Source: Haliotis asinina (lineage: Eukaryota > Mollusca > Gastropoda > Lepetellida > Haliotidae). From it: a stretch of 64,000 nucleotides of DNA. The notes beneath the pieces are model-generated. The model made no database searches. It saw nothing but the letters and a program-made list of their open reading frames with translations, and had not been told where the DNA came from. The stretch is taken from NCBI RefSeq assembly GCF_037392515.1, contig NC_090290.1, positions 32,633,753 through 32,697,752 on the forward strand. Direction: 5' to 3'. The position numbers and the translations under genes were made by a program. Below are positions 11,320 to 24,080 of this stretch, in pieces. Position 1 is the first letter of the stretch; each line of letters starts with the position of its first letter.

Positions 11320-14300
11320 TGTCTGCCACCCCACTGCCCTTGGCCCCCGTCTTTCACTAGCCTCTTCACAGTACACACAGTACACAGTATGACCGAAGCC
11401 TTGAAACACAGCCATGGAGGACATAGCTCAGATTTGTCAGGAAGTAAATGTGTTCTTCAGACTTGTGTCAGACTTGTGTTCACAGCGCTTCGTGTTTTGA
11501 GACTCTATGGAACTTTGTTTCTCAGGTTATTGTGTGATGGGGTTTTTCTGACATGATTTATTTGAACTCTTGTAAAATCAGTAACAAATGTTCCAGTAGA
11601 AATTGCATTCATAAAACCATTGTGTACATAAAACTGAATTAGGAATGATCTAGTCATCAAGATTGCTGAGAATCAGGTCTAGAATTCTGTGGATTACGTC
11701 AGTTTACCAAGGTATCTGATAGTTGCTTGTCTCTCGGTAACTTTGCCAATCATGAAGACAGCCAGTTATCAGCGAGGTTAAAGGACAGGCTTGGTTTACT
11801 GATTAGTGAGCATAATAGTAATAATGCAGAGGTTGTAATATGCATACAATTAGGATAATGGACATGTCTGATCTGTCTTGTGCCATATCATGATACTCCA
11901 TAAAAACAGCTGATGAGCAGGGTTCCGGCCACCAATAAACTTTTACTACCCATTACTTTGAACGGTAGCATTTAATTATTTACTACATTTTTTTATTCGG
12001 TCATGCTAATTCATCATTATTACTATATTAGACTACACCAAAAGAGCTGTTTACAAGATTCTAGATTTTCTTTTCCCATTTTGTATAGAGGAAGCCTGCT
12101 GGGGTTTCAGTCTTGTGAAGAAGTGGGTCACTGTAGGGATAACAGCAAGGCGATTCTCAGGTTATTGACATTTTCAGTTGATTGCACCTTGATTTGTGTG
12201 TGAAGACAAGTGTGTCAGGTGGACATTCAAATCAGCTTAACAATGTCAAGGCTTTTAAGTTGAGTAAGTGAAGCATTCAGAGTAGCTCATCTGATCACCA
12301 TATCTCAAATATGAACATACAGTTCCGAAGTTAAATAAGGACCTTGCCATCCTATTGTGGATATTTGCTACACCCTTGTATTTCTGACTGCCATGGCATC
12401 TAACCCAAGAGGGAGTACAGTCAAGGGAATGTGTATTCGGGGAGGGTTTCCCAGTTTGGAGAATGAAAAATGAAAATAGATCAGTTGTTGACATATGACA
12501 TCCTCTGTGAAGGATGTCAGTGAATTTTTTGCCATTGTTTATCTTATACAGTTATCTGTGGAGCCTTGTCAGATCCCCACTCAGCAAGGACATCTATTAG
12601 AGAAAATATCTGTTTTCGGTAAATACAATCAGCCTGTGTATGTGGTCAGGCATAACTTATGTGCTGTTCCTCATCTCTGAGACTCTCTACTTACCATACA
12701 AATTATTTTTGTCTGTATTAATATACATTTGTCACTTGCAGCTGCATGAAACAGCGCAGACATTTGTTTTCAAACATACCTAAATTTCAAATTTCAACAA
12801 GCCAGAAGATGTCAGTGATCCACACATGTATATTGTTCACTTATTTACTTTACTGAAAGGATGTTCATTGACAGGTGTCAATTTTAAATAGTTTGGGAAC
12901 TGTAGCTTGTTAATTTTTTAGTTTGACATAAAACTTAAAGTATGTGATCTTTGTAATGACAATTTTTATGTCTGTTTCTGTAAGAACAGTATATCTTTTG
13001 TTGAATGCTTTTTGATTTTATGAAATGAAATTTTTATAAATCTGCTGTCATTTACCCCAACTAATGATATGGCATTTCAGGTATTGTGTAGTCAACGTCG
13101 GAAGGTCTTAAGGGCATGTAAAGTAGTTTGGTCTTAGAGAGATTCATTGTTGCTAACAACAACATTGGAAATTGTACATGGCCATTTACACAGATTCACC
13201 ATGACTGACCCCAAAATATCCAAGAGATTTGAAATCGAAAATGAAAATATATGTCACCATTTGTTGGTGAACACTGTGTGAAGATGTTCCATCTTTCTTG
13301 AATCAGGGCCCCTTGAGAGAGCAGGTACTTTCTGCAGCAGTAACAGATTCATTTCAAATGACATTTTTGTAACTGTAATTTAGGGCATGTTCAAATTAGA
13401 ACAACTGATAGGCGGTGTGCTTGTTTTGTAAACTAGGCTAGATTCCTACCCAGTTAGACTTGTGTACCACTGTATACCTGCATATAGTCTGTAACATAAC
13501 CAATATTATTGTGATTGTTTTTGTTGCCTGCATATAGTAGGTGTCTCATCCAATGGATAAAACACACTGAAGACTCCTAGGCCAGGGGTTATTTCTGCAC
13601 CACAGCCAATACCTTTTCAGTGTAGCGTTAACAGGCCTACCAATGAAAGCTTTCCCACTGTGCAGAAAAGTCCACATTAATCATGGAAATAGCAACATAA
13701 ACACATTACCTCACTACCGAAACCGTAAAAATCGGCAACAGAAGACTATGATATTGCAACATTTTTATATCTTAGACCTTTACTGTGCTTTAAAATCCGC
13801 ACTTCTTTCAAATTTCTGAGCAACTATGATTCGCCTTGCATATAAAGAATTTTGAATGTGTTGAAGTAATTACACCAATCATTTCACGCGAGGAAAATGA
13901 ACTGAAGAAGTGTGCACACAAGTATGATGAAGATAACACAACAGAAATACTTTACAAAGGGAATGGAACTCTTTTCCAAACTGGAAAATGGCAACATGAG
14001 ATTGAATTTACTTTTCCATGTGCACATGCGCTAAAACAAAGTTACAGGCTTTTCGTTTTTTATCCAGTTTTAGTGACTTAAAGTCGACAGTTTTATGTTT
14101 TTAGTTGGGAGTGTTTACGATTAGTGTGGGCTTTTCCATGTTTTTCTGCACGTCGAAAAAATTTCTTTTGTAGGCCTTAGTAACACTAAATATGATGTCA
14201 GTGCTTTAGAAATGTCCAATTGGAGATAACAAATGAAAATGAGACATGCAGTAGTAAGTAAGCTAAACATTATCTTATATCAACAACTGCTATACAATAT

Positions 14301-16207
14301 GCATTAAGCATAATCTGCTCTACACATCTGTACTTACAGATAATACAGTAGCCAAATTCATTCCATTTTACATTCAAATATAAGGACTGTCCAGCATCAG
14401 TTATGATTTTCCTGTCGTAAATATGGTTTAACCTCTGTACAATGTCTTTACGTCCGTCAGTGTGACATCTGCACTAGATAGCTGCAGTGATCACTAAGGT
14501 AGCATTAGTGTATTTGTAAATCAAGGAATTGTTTGAGGGAGTTTGGAAGTGACAGAAATCAATGAATATGGACCAAACATATACTATCAATAATGTGTAT
14601 GAATAGTGTTAATTTCTGAATGGGTTGTTTTCTCTGACAGCATTTTTGGGTGTTGTGCACAAATGCCATTGCTGGGGGAAAATGGTTTGTGAATATTTCT
14701 GCTTCATTTCTGCATGACCATTGTAAAGTGCAAAACCTCGTTTGGTCTTTGACAGAAGTGAGTTCTTGTGTATTGATTAGTTAACACATACTCTGAATAA
14801 CCCAATAGATTAATAGTTACATGCAGAAATAACTTTTTTGTTCGTGTGCAAATTTGAATGTTGAGTTGGGTTGAACTCAATACTAGCAAATTGCTGTGGA
14901 GAGAATTGCAAACAAGATTCTCCCTTGTATGAATATTATTAGAATATATTGTTGTGTTGTGCATATAGGTGGGTGACAGATTGCTGCTATATAGGGAGAC
15001 CAGGGCTCACACTTGGGTAAGCCTGCACCAACCTAGAGATCGATTCCCATGGTTTATAAGATTGCATTTTGCCCACTCTTGATTTTCATGACATATTTAC
15101 AGAGCAGCCAAACATTGCTATAAGGCAAAAGGCAGGGAGGTAACACGTATCACAAGAAGCCAAACCCTAAAATGATTTTGACAGCTGTCTTTGGCATGTC
15201 AGTTTTTGAATCCTGAAAATCACAAAAAATTCTATTACAAAGAAACAAAGACATCAGTGAGTCTGATTTGGTAGCAAACCCATGGGAGTGGGTTAAGGGG
15301 TTAATATGAATAAATTGTTGTTATTATTTACATTGAAGACTGCAAAAGGGTTCAACAAGCTTCTGTATTATATTTATATGTATCCCATTTTATGAGCGCT
15401 TACAAATTTTGCATCTCTGTAATCTGGTGACATTATTGGAATAGTTGACAAATTTGTGTGTTGGTATGTATCGAAATAATGTACAGAACATATATGTATT
15501 ATTTATAAATGTTCTGTTAGACTTTGGAGCACTGAGTATGATTCAGTTAAATCTTAATCTCATACTTTTGAGTTAATACAATAACTTCTATCTGTGCATT
15601 ACTTGTATGTTGTGGGAATCTCGTACATTGCTTCAGAAAGTATCCTAGTAAATCCAGTGTGTCAGATATAAATCACCACTTGGACTGTCATCACAACTGC
15701 TGGTACTGAATCATTACCTGTCATTTTGATTGGAAAATATTTTTAGTGTAAGAGAAAGTGTGATACTGAAATACCATGACTAATGGGATCAGGTTGATGG
15801 CCTTATTAATATTCTGTTCGGAATCAACAAAGTTTGTTTGAACATGTTTCTCCATAAATGTTTGTTTGGGTTTAGTGGAGACTAACATTTCATGAAATGA
15901 AATTGTTTTAAAAAGTCTTATTTCATTTTGCCGGTGGTACTTGGGATGTCACATAGGCTTGCTTAATATTCCTTCCTGGAAACATTCGTTGTGGGCAGTT
16001 TTGTAAAGCAAATACGAATAGGCCTGGTGCAATATAACCCATAAGTATCAGATAAATGATTACATTTTTTATTTTTCAAGTTGTATTGTAGCCCAGCATA
16101 AGTCGACTGTGATGAAAGAACTAGTATATGTTGCCTTTGAATTAATTGATCTGATGTGGTGCTTGCCTATCTATCCTTGTACATATTATCTATTTTTATG
16201 ATTTTGA

Positions 16208-16213
16208 AATAAA
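16208..16213 (+). promoter_or_regulatory. Candidate polyadenylation signal AATAAA
   Basis: AATAAA lies in an AT-rich context (gattttgaaataaattgtc), followed by T- and G-rich sequence. It is a plausible proximal end for the Rab18 transcript. There is no transcript evidence. Confidence 0.4.
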
Positions 16214-16738
16214 TTGTCAATAGAACATACCTGAATATTTTGGTTGGATGTTCATTCTTCCATTCTTATGACAGTTTACCTGTATGGCATTTTAGATACA
16301 CCACACATCTGTGTCAGAGAATCCAATTTGATATTGGAGGGTTAGGATTTTTATGAACAAATACTAACAGAACATCATTTCATGTCATGAAGCATGTACA
16401 TCCCTGCTTGTGTGTACACTATATGTGTTGACTAGGACAGTACAATCTGTTTTGGTATGTACAGTGTCAGGGTGGTGATACAATGCAATATTTCATAACC
16501 TTGATAGTCACGTACATGTGGGCAGAAACACAAATCTGAACCGCTTCAGTTTATCAAACCAAAATGTATTTGGCAAACAGCTTCATGCCCTTAGATAAAA
16601 TGTGAACTGTTTCTTGTCATGATTGTTTTGTAGAATTTGGCTGACAACATAGTGGCTAAAGTGTTGTTACAGCCTTGTGTTTGAAACAAGTTTCATTGGA
16701 CTATATAATGACTGCTAGAATTAAACTTCCAATGTGTA

Positions 16739-16744
16739 AATAAA
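16739..16744 (+). promoter_or_regulatory. Candidate polyadenylation signal AATAAA
   Basis: AATAAA in 'gtgtaaataaagttttc' is followed within about 40 bases by the GT-rich stretch 'tgcgttttgtattgatg', a typical downstream element. It is a plausible distal end of the Rab18 transcript. Confidence 0.4.
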
Positions 16745-16919
16745 GTTTTCATGAGATCACATGCGTTTTGTATTGATGTATGATGTTACATGGATGTGTA
16801 TCATGGTAGTTGTCTCGGATTTGTAGAGCTAGTTCACTTAGTGACTTAACTGCATGTTTGACATGGATACACCTGGGGCAAAGGATAGACTCTTGAGCCA
16901 GATAGTCCTTGCTTAAGGG

Positions 16920-17020
16920 GTTTGGTGGGATAGTGTAGTAGTTAATGTGTTCGATGACCACACTGAAGACTGGGGTTCAATCCCAAAGTTGGGTACAGCA
17001 TGGGTGAAGCTCTTTTTGTT
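16920..17020 (+). repeat. tRNA-derived SINE copy, degenerate
   Basis: A polymerase III B-box-like motif, GGTTCAATCCC, lies at 16974-16984. About 45 bases upstream an A-box-like 'gggatagtgtagtagtt' is present, and 'gttgggtac' follows. The arrangement matches the head of the SINE at 19896-20062. The 3' body is not clearly retained. Confidence 0.6.
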
Positions 17021-17266
17021 TAATGCTCCTAGTGTGACAATTGTAACATGATTTCAATTAATTGTGAAATATACCGAAAAGGCTTAATGAAATTATACAA
17101 GCAGCCAAAGACCAACTACCAACCTTAATTACATGTATGTCATATAGGGGTACAGGTATTTGTCTAAACTATATCTGACAATATTCACAATGTGGAGATG
17201 ACATAGATGAAAGCATCCTGTGTTAGTCCAGGAGGAGGCAGCTGAAAAATCTCATGTCGAAGCATC

Positions 17267-19208
17267 CCCGGTACTGATTTGGTTTGACACTTTTTTCAGT
17301 TAGTATGATGTCTTGGGCTCATGAAAAGGCATGTAATACTCTCAGATTGTGGTATCAATATTTTTTCACAGGCCATTTTTTGTGGTGGGGTTCTGAGCAT
17401 TTTCATGACATTTGGGTTGCTGCCCAACATCTCAAAGTTAATCATGGATAGGTTTACTACTATCAGTCTGATTACTTTCATTTTGACGTTTGTGTATTGC
17501 TAAAGGATGTATATATTCTTTGACATGTTTATGCTTTTGAAAATGATCAAAATGACCACCATTTTGGCCGCCATCTTGAATTGTGTGTTGCCTTCTCGGC
17601 AGTTAAATTTACATAAAAATTAACACCGAATGGGTCCATTTACATCCAATGTTGATACTTTTGATGTTTGTTGACACTTGTCTCTTCTAGAGTGGTGGCT
17701 TGGGCACAAAACAAGAACTTTGTATGGTCATGTCGTGGTAATGTAATGTTTTACAGCTTATCCTTTGAGACAGGAGATTTTAGCGGTTCTCCGACTTTTC
17801 ATGGAAATGTGTGGTGGTTTATTTATTGAAAGTTTGCATTATTCTTGTAACTAGAATGAGTTGTTTTTGTTTCCTGTTTACTTCCAGAGTGACAGCATGT
17901 TATATGGAATTGTTTCATATTACCCAGTATTCAAAATGGTTGCCAAGATGGCCGCCATTGTAGTTTTACTACTTATGCATAGCAGAGGACTAAATTTGTA
18001 CTTATATGTAAAACAATTCATTTGGTGTCACGTGTTTAACACAGTATACAAAAAAGTGAAGTTCAATGTTAAAGCTTCACATTCCTAAAATATAAGCTCT
18101 TGTCGCTATTCAAATGGTCAGTCAGATAACTCTTAATCACTTTTGATACATTCAGAAGCTTACAATTAACTCTCTTTCATATCACTTGTTACATCATGTC
18201 AGAATTGGAGTCATCTACAAGCCAAATCTGTTCGGGCAACAATCACCTGCCATACAAAGAGACAGGTCTCTGCGCACAATAAATCAGTTCATCTGCATTG
18301 ACATAGATCTCTCTGCTGGCATGCTGACCTGTTGCATCTACTCGGCGTCAGTTCAACCAATCCAGGGGGAGCAGAATCTCTTGACCTCAGAACACCAGAA
18401 AAGGGATAAGCTGACCATCACAAATGCTCCAACCAGGGCCAACTGGTGAAGGAATCTTCATGATTGGTTGTATCCACACATGCATATGGTAGTTAACTCG
18501 CTCAATAAGACGTTTCAGACTGTTGGATGTTGGTGGGAGTTTTTGTCAATACTTCATCTACAAACACCACTAGATTATTTGGTACATACATAGCATTAGA
18601 AACTTGTGCACAAGTTGTAACGAGTGTTTCGTGAACATCAAAATTGTGACCCATTTGTTGTGTGGAGTTTCTCATTCCTCTGCTTTACAGACTTTGGGGG
18701 AATTAGTGTAGTTGGCCCTGGTTGGAGCATTTGTGATGGTCAGCTTATCCCTTTTCTGATGTCCAGAGATCCTGCTCCCCGTGGATTGGTTGAACTGACG
18801 TCGTGTATGGCAAGCATGGGTTCCACCACTCTAGAAGAGACAAGTGTAAAAAAACATCAAAAGTATCAACATTGGATGTCAATGGACACATTGGGTGTTA
18901 ATTTTTATGTAAATTTAACGACAATTCAAGATGGCGGCCGAAATGGTTATTTTAATTATTTTCAAAAGCAAAAATATGTCACACAAATGAAAGTAATCAG
19001 ACTGATAGTAGTAAACCTATCCATGATTAACTTTGAGATGTTGTCGGGCAGCAAACCAAATGTCATGAAAATGCTCACAGACCCCCACCACATAAACTGG
19101 CATGCGAAAAAAACTGACAGCAAAATCTGAGAGTATTACAGGCCTTTTCATGAGCCCAAGACATCATACTAACTGAAAATAGTGCCAAACTAAATCAGTA
19201 CCTGGGAG
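17267..19208. mobile_element. Large fold-back element with long inverted arms
   Basis: The outer arm at about 17267-17705 is the imperfect reverse complement of about 18815-19208. Shared blocks include 'agtatgatgtcttgggctc', 'gccgccatcttgaattg' and 'tctcttctagagtggtgg'. An inner arm, about 18345-18450, pairs with about 18705-18810, sharing 'gggataagctgaccatcac' and 'tgctccaaccagggcc'. About 640 bp at 17706-18344 has no partner in the right arm, so the left arm gained an insertion or the right arm lost sequence. The open frames 18186-18449 and 18624-19130 lie wholly inside the palindrome and resemble no transposase. Target-site duplications were not identified. No superfamily is assigned. Confidence 0.7.
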
Positions 19209-19689
19209 GATACGAAATTCTATTTCTAGGCCCCTTTTGAGATTCTCCTCTTGGACTAATATGTGGATATTAGAATTTAGAATCGTTGATAAGAGTATAA
19301 CTAGTGAAATCAAAGTTTTTAAGTGTGTTCGATAAGCCTAATAACCGACTTTGTCGTCACTTCAAAGTTGATGTATATTTTCTTTAAATACCTTGAGTCC
19401 TTGTTTTTGTTCCTCTGTTAATATAAAGAGACCTTCCGTTTAACACCATTTATTAAACGACTTAATGATTTTTTATTAGGCGAGCGAAAGCATTCCATTC
19501 TCTACGACAATCAAATCTTATTTACAGATCCTTGTCACGTTTGAGAGTTATTGCTTTGGTTCTTCTTTACATGCCTAATAGCTGACCTTCCGTGTGTTTC
19601 TCAGGCTTACGTCAGCGGTGTATAGTCTGTCAAACTGCGAGCCCCAAACACGAAGCATAATAAAACACCTAATAACCAGCACACAATGT

Positions 19690-19830
19690 CAGCCGCTTAA
19701 TTGGCCTAGTCGGCACCCGCGCCTTCCACTTTGCTGTCGATTAAGGTGCCTGACTCTGAGAATGTGGGTTCGAATCCCGGATGGCACTCAACCCAACAAA
19801 AGTAGTAGAATCTGTACTTTGATAATGAAG
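19690..19830 (+). repeat. tRNA-derived SINE copy, family 2
   Basis: The perfect polymerase III B-box consensus GGTTCGAATCC lies at 19767-19777, preceded by 'aaggtgcctgactctgag' and followed by 'cggatggcactcaaccca'. A reverse-oriented copy of the same unit lies at 35140-35240 in the mucin-like gene, sharing the 'cctgactctgag' and 'gactcaacc' blocks. It is not a usable tRNA gene, because no full cloverleaf can be drawn. Confidence 0.65.
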
Positions 19831-19895
19831 TGTAATTCCAAATATGACATTTGTTACATTTGACCACTTTCTAAATGGCATTGTGTATTCATACA

Positions 19896-20062
19896 CATGA
19901 GGGCGGGTAGGCAGCCTGGTGTTTGAAGGGCTCGACCGTCACGCCGAATACCTGGGTTCGATTCCCCACATGGGTACAATATGTGACGGCCACTTCTGGT
20001 CTCCTCCGCTGTCATATTGCTGGAATATTGCCAAAAGCGGCGTAACATTCACTCACACACAT
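19896..20062 (+). repeat. tRNA-derived SINE copy, family 1
   Basis: This copy has the 'gtaggcagcctggtg' A-box region and the perfect B box GGTTCGATTCC (19955-19965). It continues with 'cccacatgggtacaatatgtg', the body 'atattgctggaatattgcc' and 'aaaagcggcgtaac', and ends with 'actcactcac'-type sequence. I recall this layout as a common SINE of abalone and related vetigastropods. Reverse copies lie at 29255-29395 and 30013-30150. Confidence 0.8.
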
Positions 20063-22783
20063 GAATTATTCATTGTGTGACTGTCACCCATTCACGTGAC
20101 TTCTATTGCCATTCCACGTCATGACACAAAAGAGAACATTATCCCCGATATTACTGATCAGTTTGAAAGTCAAGTCATTCATGGAGGAAATCTTCATATA
20201 CCAGGGAAAAGCCCTTATCAATGTGGGTTTGCTAGGTCACTTAAAGCAGGGAGCCTCAAGTCAAAAACATTTCTCAACGTTTGGTTAGGATGAAGTTTGG
20301 CTTTCAGCAAATAAGGAGTAAAATAGCCCTTTACACCAGCTCCGAGTAAATCCAGTCGTACCCCATGTCTACGTTGAAGGGACAGAGGTGTGTAGATCCT
20401 GTATGAGTGGATCTTACCAGAATCGTTTCACATCGTCATCAGAGAGCACAGCATTTGCTACTGAGAGGTCCACCAACTGTGTACGCAGGTGAACAGATAC
20501 GTTACTGCTACTGTAAATACTGTGGGTTTGGGTGTAACTACTGATTGCAGTTAATCAAAACCTTTTTTTCAAAGACGTTGAAGGCCTGCAGAATAACGTA
20601 TCACAACTAATTTTTCTTGCTTCAGCAATTTTGTGTAGGAAAAGGATATTTTGTGTGTTCAGTTGAATTGTAACAGGTACGTGATACTTTGAACAGTTAC
20701 GTTAGTATGGAACGAGAAATATTCAAAACGTAACTTCGTCACAGCCGTGTAACATACATACATGCCACATCCTCACCTTACTTAGTTTATACAGCCTTAG
20801 AATTGCCGATTATAGTTTACACCTGTCTTAAACGTACCCAGTAACGATTTGCGTAACAATACACATTTTAAATTCCATTCTGAAATCACATTTATATCGC
20901 ACGTGATTTGCACAGTCGGTGTGAGTTTTGTCACTTGATACCAAATTTAGTAGCCACAAAGGTACGCAGGAAGAAGATTTTTAGAGTTTATCAACATATT
21001 TGTTGGGTGACTGATGAAAACAGACAGACAGACATTTTATTCAGTAACAGGTTTCCGTCCCAGAATACAGTCATTATAATATGTAACACATAGGCACATT
21101 CTACAGTATGTACAGTTTGTGTTTCTTGTTTGCATGATATGAGAATATGCATACATTTATTTATCATATCCAATTTGTCACTCTGTAGGATAGATATAAA
21201 CTAACTAATAGTTAATATCAGAATATCTGCCTCTTTCCACGGCTGCTTAAAATCACAACACCTGAATCTCTAGCAAATACTAAATATCGAGGAAACTCAT
21301 CACATAACAAATATTCCTCAAGTTAAAAGAGATTTAAAAGTTTATAATAAGTACACTTAGCGTAATCTTGTAAAGATAATTGCCATTACTGGAAAGCAGA
21401 CAATGAAAATACGTAATTAACAACATATGGGAGTTATCACAGTTCCTTTCTGGCTTGCTGGGTGCCTCGTAGTTTAGTATGGATGTTCTGTGCATCAGTA
21501 TACAAAGAGAATGATATATCGTTGAGGAAATTAATATATAATTATGTACAAAACAACATCATATCCCATGCTCAGCTGCTTTGTGACTGATAGACAAAAC
21601 ATGTCATCTGCAGTGGTAATGCACAAAACCAAAAGAAAGTTTTCATGACTAGAGCTTTGGTGAAGAAGGGCCTGAAAAAATGAGAATTTTATAGCTCCTA
21701 GAGCCATCACTGGATATTCACAGTTCCTTAAATCCAAGACAAGTACCAGATGTAAATTCATTCATTAATGTAGTGCATGGTGACTAAAAATGGTCTGGAA
21801 GTTCATAAAGAAGATTGACAACAAAAGGTTAGAAACAAGCCAAATGGTCGGATGATCCAGATGAGGCTTCGGTTCCAGTTAAAGACATTCTCTGTTTAGT
21901 GGAACGCGATCCAAGAGGTCACCGTAGAAGGTCCGACAGATTATACGTTTCAGTGCAACCACGCACCGTACTTTTGACGTGCAAAGTAACAAACAACATG
22001 AAGCTTGTCCAGTAGATTTAAAGTAAACTTAAAGTTAATTTGTTTAATGTAAAATTGCCATGCTAGCTCCTTGCAGATGTTTCAGTTTGTCGTGATTTGT
22101 CATAGTCCAGAACTGAATCCTTGACTGTTTTCGTTAACGTTTCTGCACACTTGTGGGGTGGGGGTGGGGTGAGGAGTATTTGGTGCAGTATAAGGAAATA
22201 AGAAAATATAGTATTTTCTAATAACAAAGGGATAAAAACATTCAAATGCTTCACGTTTCTTTTCCAAATATTTTGATACTCAAACTTTGAAATGAAAGCA
22301 TTGAAACTTGCAGGTAAATAGTAATTGTGCCAGTTAGAAAATCAAGTTACACTTATGTCGGTTAGGTTACGCCTATTACATCAAGTATAATTCAAACTCA
22401 GCTTCAATACGCGAATCCCTGATTTTCTCATACATTTTACAAGAAAATCAAAACCATTTGTCTTGTTAATGATGCTAATCAGGTCTGAAACAACATTAGT
22501 TTGAACCGTGAACAAACATATTCTGACCACTCGCAGCTCGTAAAACTGTCAATAATGTCTCATTTCATGTTGTCATGCAAACTGTTTAAGGGTTTGTTCA
22601 GCACACGTGCCACACAAACTTATACAAAATCTAAGGCAATGGGTCACAAAACATATAGGAAACTCACCAAAGTCTTACTGCGAGAGACAGAACAGAGAGT
22701 GCGAGAACAGTTATGCAGAATGTAACGTAGCGAGCGGTAAGGCAGCGGTTATGTAGATCAAGCGTTGACGGGGATTGTCGATG
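20063..22783. other. Intergenic stretch with no recognised feature
   Basis: About 2.7 kb contains only short open frames (for example 20096-20293 and 22501-22725) with no protein motifs, no clear splice-bounded coding segment and no long repeat. A short 'gacagacagacattttattc' run at about 21020 may be a repeat end, but nothing firm can be said. Confidence 0.5.
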
Positions 22784-22785
22784 TA

Positions 22786-24078
22786 CGAGGGTTGGCTGAA
22801 AAGTTCTCAACCTGAGTGGTTTTTCCCCACCAGGTAGAGACAGGTGTTTGCCACCAATGAGGACAATCATTTAGTGAATCATAGACACAAGAACTACAAA
22901 CGTACTAATAGTTTTATCTCAACTACAGCTCTTTTGGTAAACCTACCCTCTGAAATCATCAGAAATGGACAAAACTGAATACAGGGCAGTCATCAAGTAC
23001 TTGCAAAAGAAAGGGATGTCCCCAACACAGATACATGCTGACATGGTCTCCACTCTAGGGGATGATGCTCCTTCATTTTCCACAGTAAAGAAGTGGGCTG
23101 CAGAATTTAAGCGTGGCAGACAAAGCCTTGATGATGACCCACGCTCAGGAAGGCATTCAACAGCAACCACTCCAGAAAACATCACGCGAGTGCTCGATAT
23201 GTTGATGGATGATCGACGATTGGCTACTCGACACATTGCTAGTGTAGTGGGCATCTGTCATGAGAGGGTTCAGCATATTATCACCAACGAATTAGGAATG
23301 ACTAAAGTTTCTGCAAGATGGATGCCAAAGCTCTTGACAGCAGAACAGAAACGTGTCAGGTTCCAGACGTCCCTTGACAATTTGCGTCGTTTTGAAGCAG
23401 ATCCCGATGATTTTGTGGCACGATTTGTAACCATGGATGAGACCTGGATACATCACTTTCAACCAGAAACAAAACTACAGTCAAAACAGTGGAAGCGTCC
23501 TGATTCACCAGCTCCGAAGAAAGCCAAGTCTGTTCCTTCAGCTGGAAAGGTGATGGCATCAGTCTTTTGGGATTCCAGGGGTATTCTGCTCATTGATTAT
23601 CTTGAAAAAGGTCAAACTATCAACGGCAGATACTATGCTGATCTACTGATCCAGTTGCGAGAAGCAATCAAAGCCAAACGACGAGGGATGATCGCTAAAG
23701 GTGTCCTCTTCCACCAAGACAATGCGCCTGTTCACAAATCGGTGGTGGCCATGTCAACAATCCGCGATTGTGGCTTTGAACTCATTGACCATCTTCCTTA
23801 TTCACCTGATTTGGCTCCTTCTGACTTCCACCTGTTCCCCAAAATGAAAAAGGAACTCGCCGGTCGCTATTTTGCAAGTAATGATGACGTCATTTCCGCT
23901 GTGACTGATTTTTTTAGGGTAGCTGAAGAAGATTTCTTCCTGACCAGGATTCGGGCCTTGCAGCATCGCTGGCAAAGCGTGTGAACTTGGAAGGGGACTA
24001 TGTAGAAAAATAAATTACAAACGTGGACTTTGTAACTTTTTTTCACAGTGAGGCTTAGAACTTTTCAGCCAACCCTCG
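22786..24078 (+). mobile_element. mariner transposon, full length
   Basis: The 1,293-bp element is bounded by terminal inverted repeats that begin CGAGGGTTGGCTGAAAAGTT at 22786 and end with the complement at 24078. They match exactly for 22 bases before diverging. A TA dinucleotide flanks each end (22784-22785 and 24079-24080), the mariner target-site duplication. One transposase frame fills the centre. Exact inner termini and an almost intact frame indicate a fairly recent insertion. Confidence 0.96.
22965..23984 (+). CDS. mariner transposase, C-terminal tail frameshifted
   Basis: This 339-residue DDD transposase would cut and paste the element between TA sites. Residues 1 to about 110 form the paired helix-turn-helix DNA-binding region (starting MDKTEYRAVIKYL). 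The linker motif WMPKLL corresponds to the mariner WVPHEL. The catalytic triad is D158 (TMDETW), D252 (HQDNAP) and D287 (YSPDLAPSDF), with 34 residues between the second and third, the mariner D34D signature. The frame ends at TGA after RWQSV. One base out of frame, the next codons read VNLEGDYVEK and then TAA, which is the usual mariner C-terminus. A 1-nt loss (or 2-nt gain) near 23975 has therefore cut off about 11 terminal residues. Whether this abolishes activity is unknown. The start is the first ATG after the left terminal repeat and fits the family. Confidence 0.95.
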   Translation: MDKTEYRAVIKYLQKKGMSPTQIHADMVSTLGDDAPSFSTVKKWAAEFKRGRQSLDDDPRSGRHSTATTPENITRVLDMLMDDRRLATRHIASVVGICHERVQHIITNELGMTKVSARWMPKLLTAEQKRVRFQTSLDNLRRFEADPDDFVARFVTMDETWIHHFQPETKLQSKQWKRPDSPAPKKAKSVPSAGKVMASVFWDSRGILLIDYLEKGQTINGRYYADLLIQLREAIKAKRRGMIAKGVLFHQDNAPVHKSVVAMSTIRDCGFELIDHLPYSPDLAPSDFHLFPKMKKELAGRYFASNDDVISAVTDFFRVAEEDFFLTRIRALQHRWQSV

Positions 24079-24080
24079 TA

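Larger units (their letters stand above)
11320..16770 (+). other. Probable long 3' UTR of Rab18
   Basis: After the Rab18 stop there are about 5.4 kb without a recognisable exon, open frame or repeat family on either strand. The stretch is AT-rich and ends with two well-formed polyadenylation signals. Calling it 3' UTR is inference, because the true cleavage site may be earlier. Short open frames here, such as 12003-12203 and 13836-14081, show no protein features. Confidence 0.5.

Noticed and set aside
13836..14081. An 81-residue + strand frame in the Rab18 3' region
   Set aside because: No recognisable motif and no splice signals. Such lengths are expected by chance in this AT-rich stretch.
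18624..19130. A 168-residue + strand frame
   Set aside because: It lies inside the arms of a palindromic element and has no domain, codon bias or homologous motif that I recognise.
19740..19790. Possible tRNA gene with a perfect B box
   Set aside because: No complete cloverleaf or acceptor stem can be drawn, and a second copy with the same flanks lies at 35140. It is a tRNA-derived SINE.
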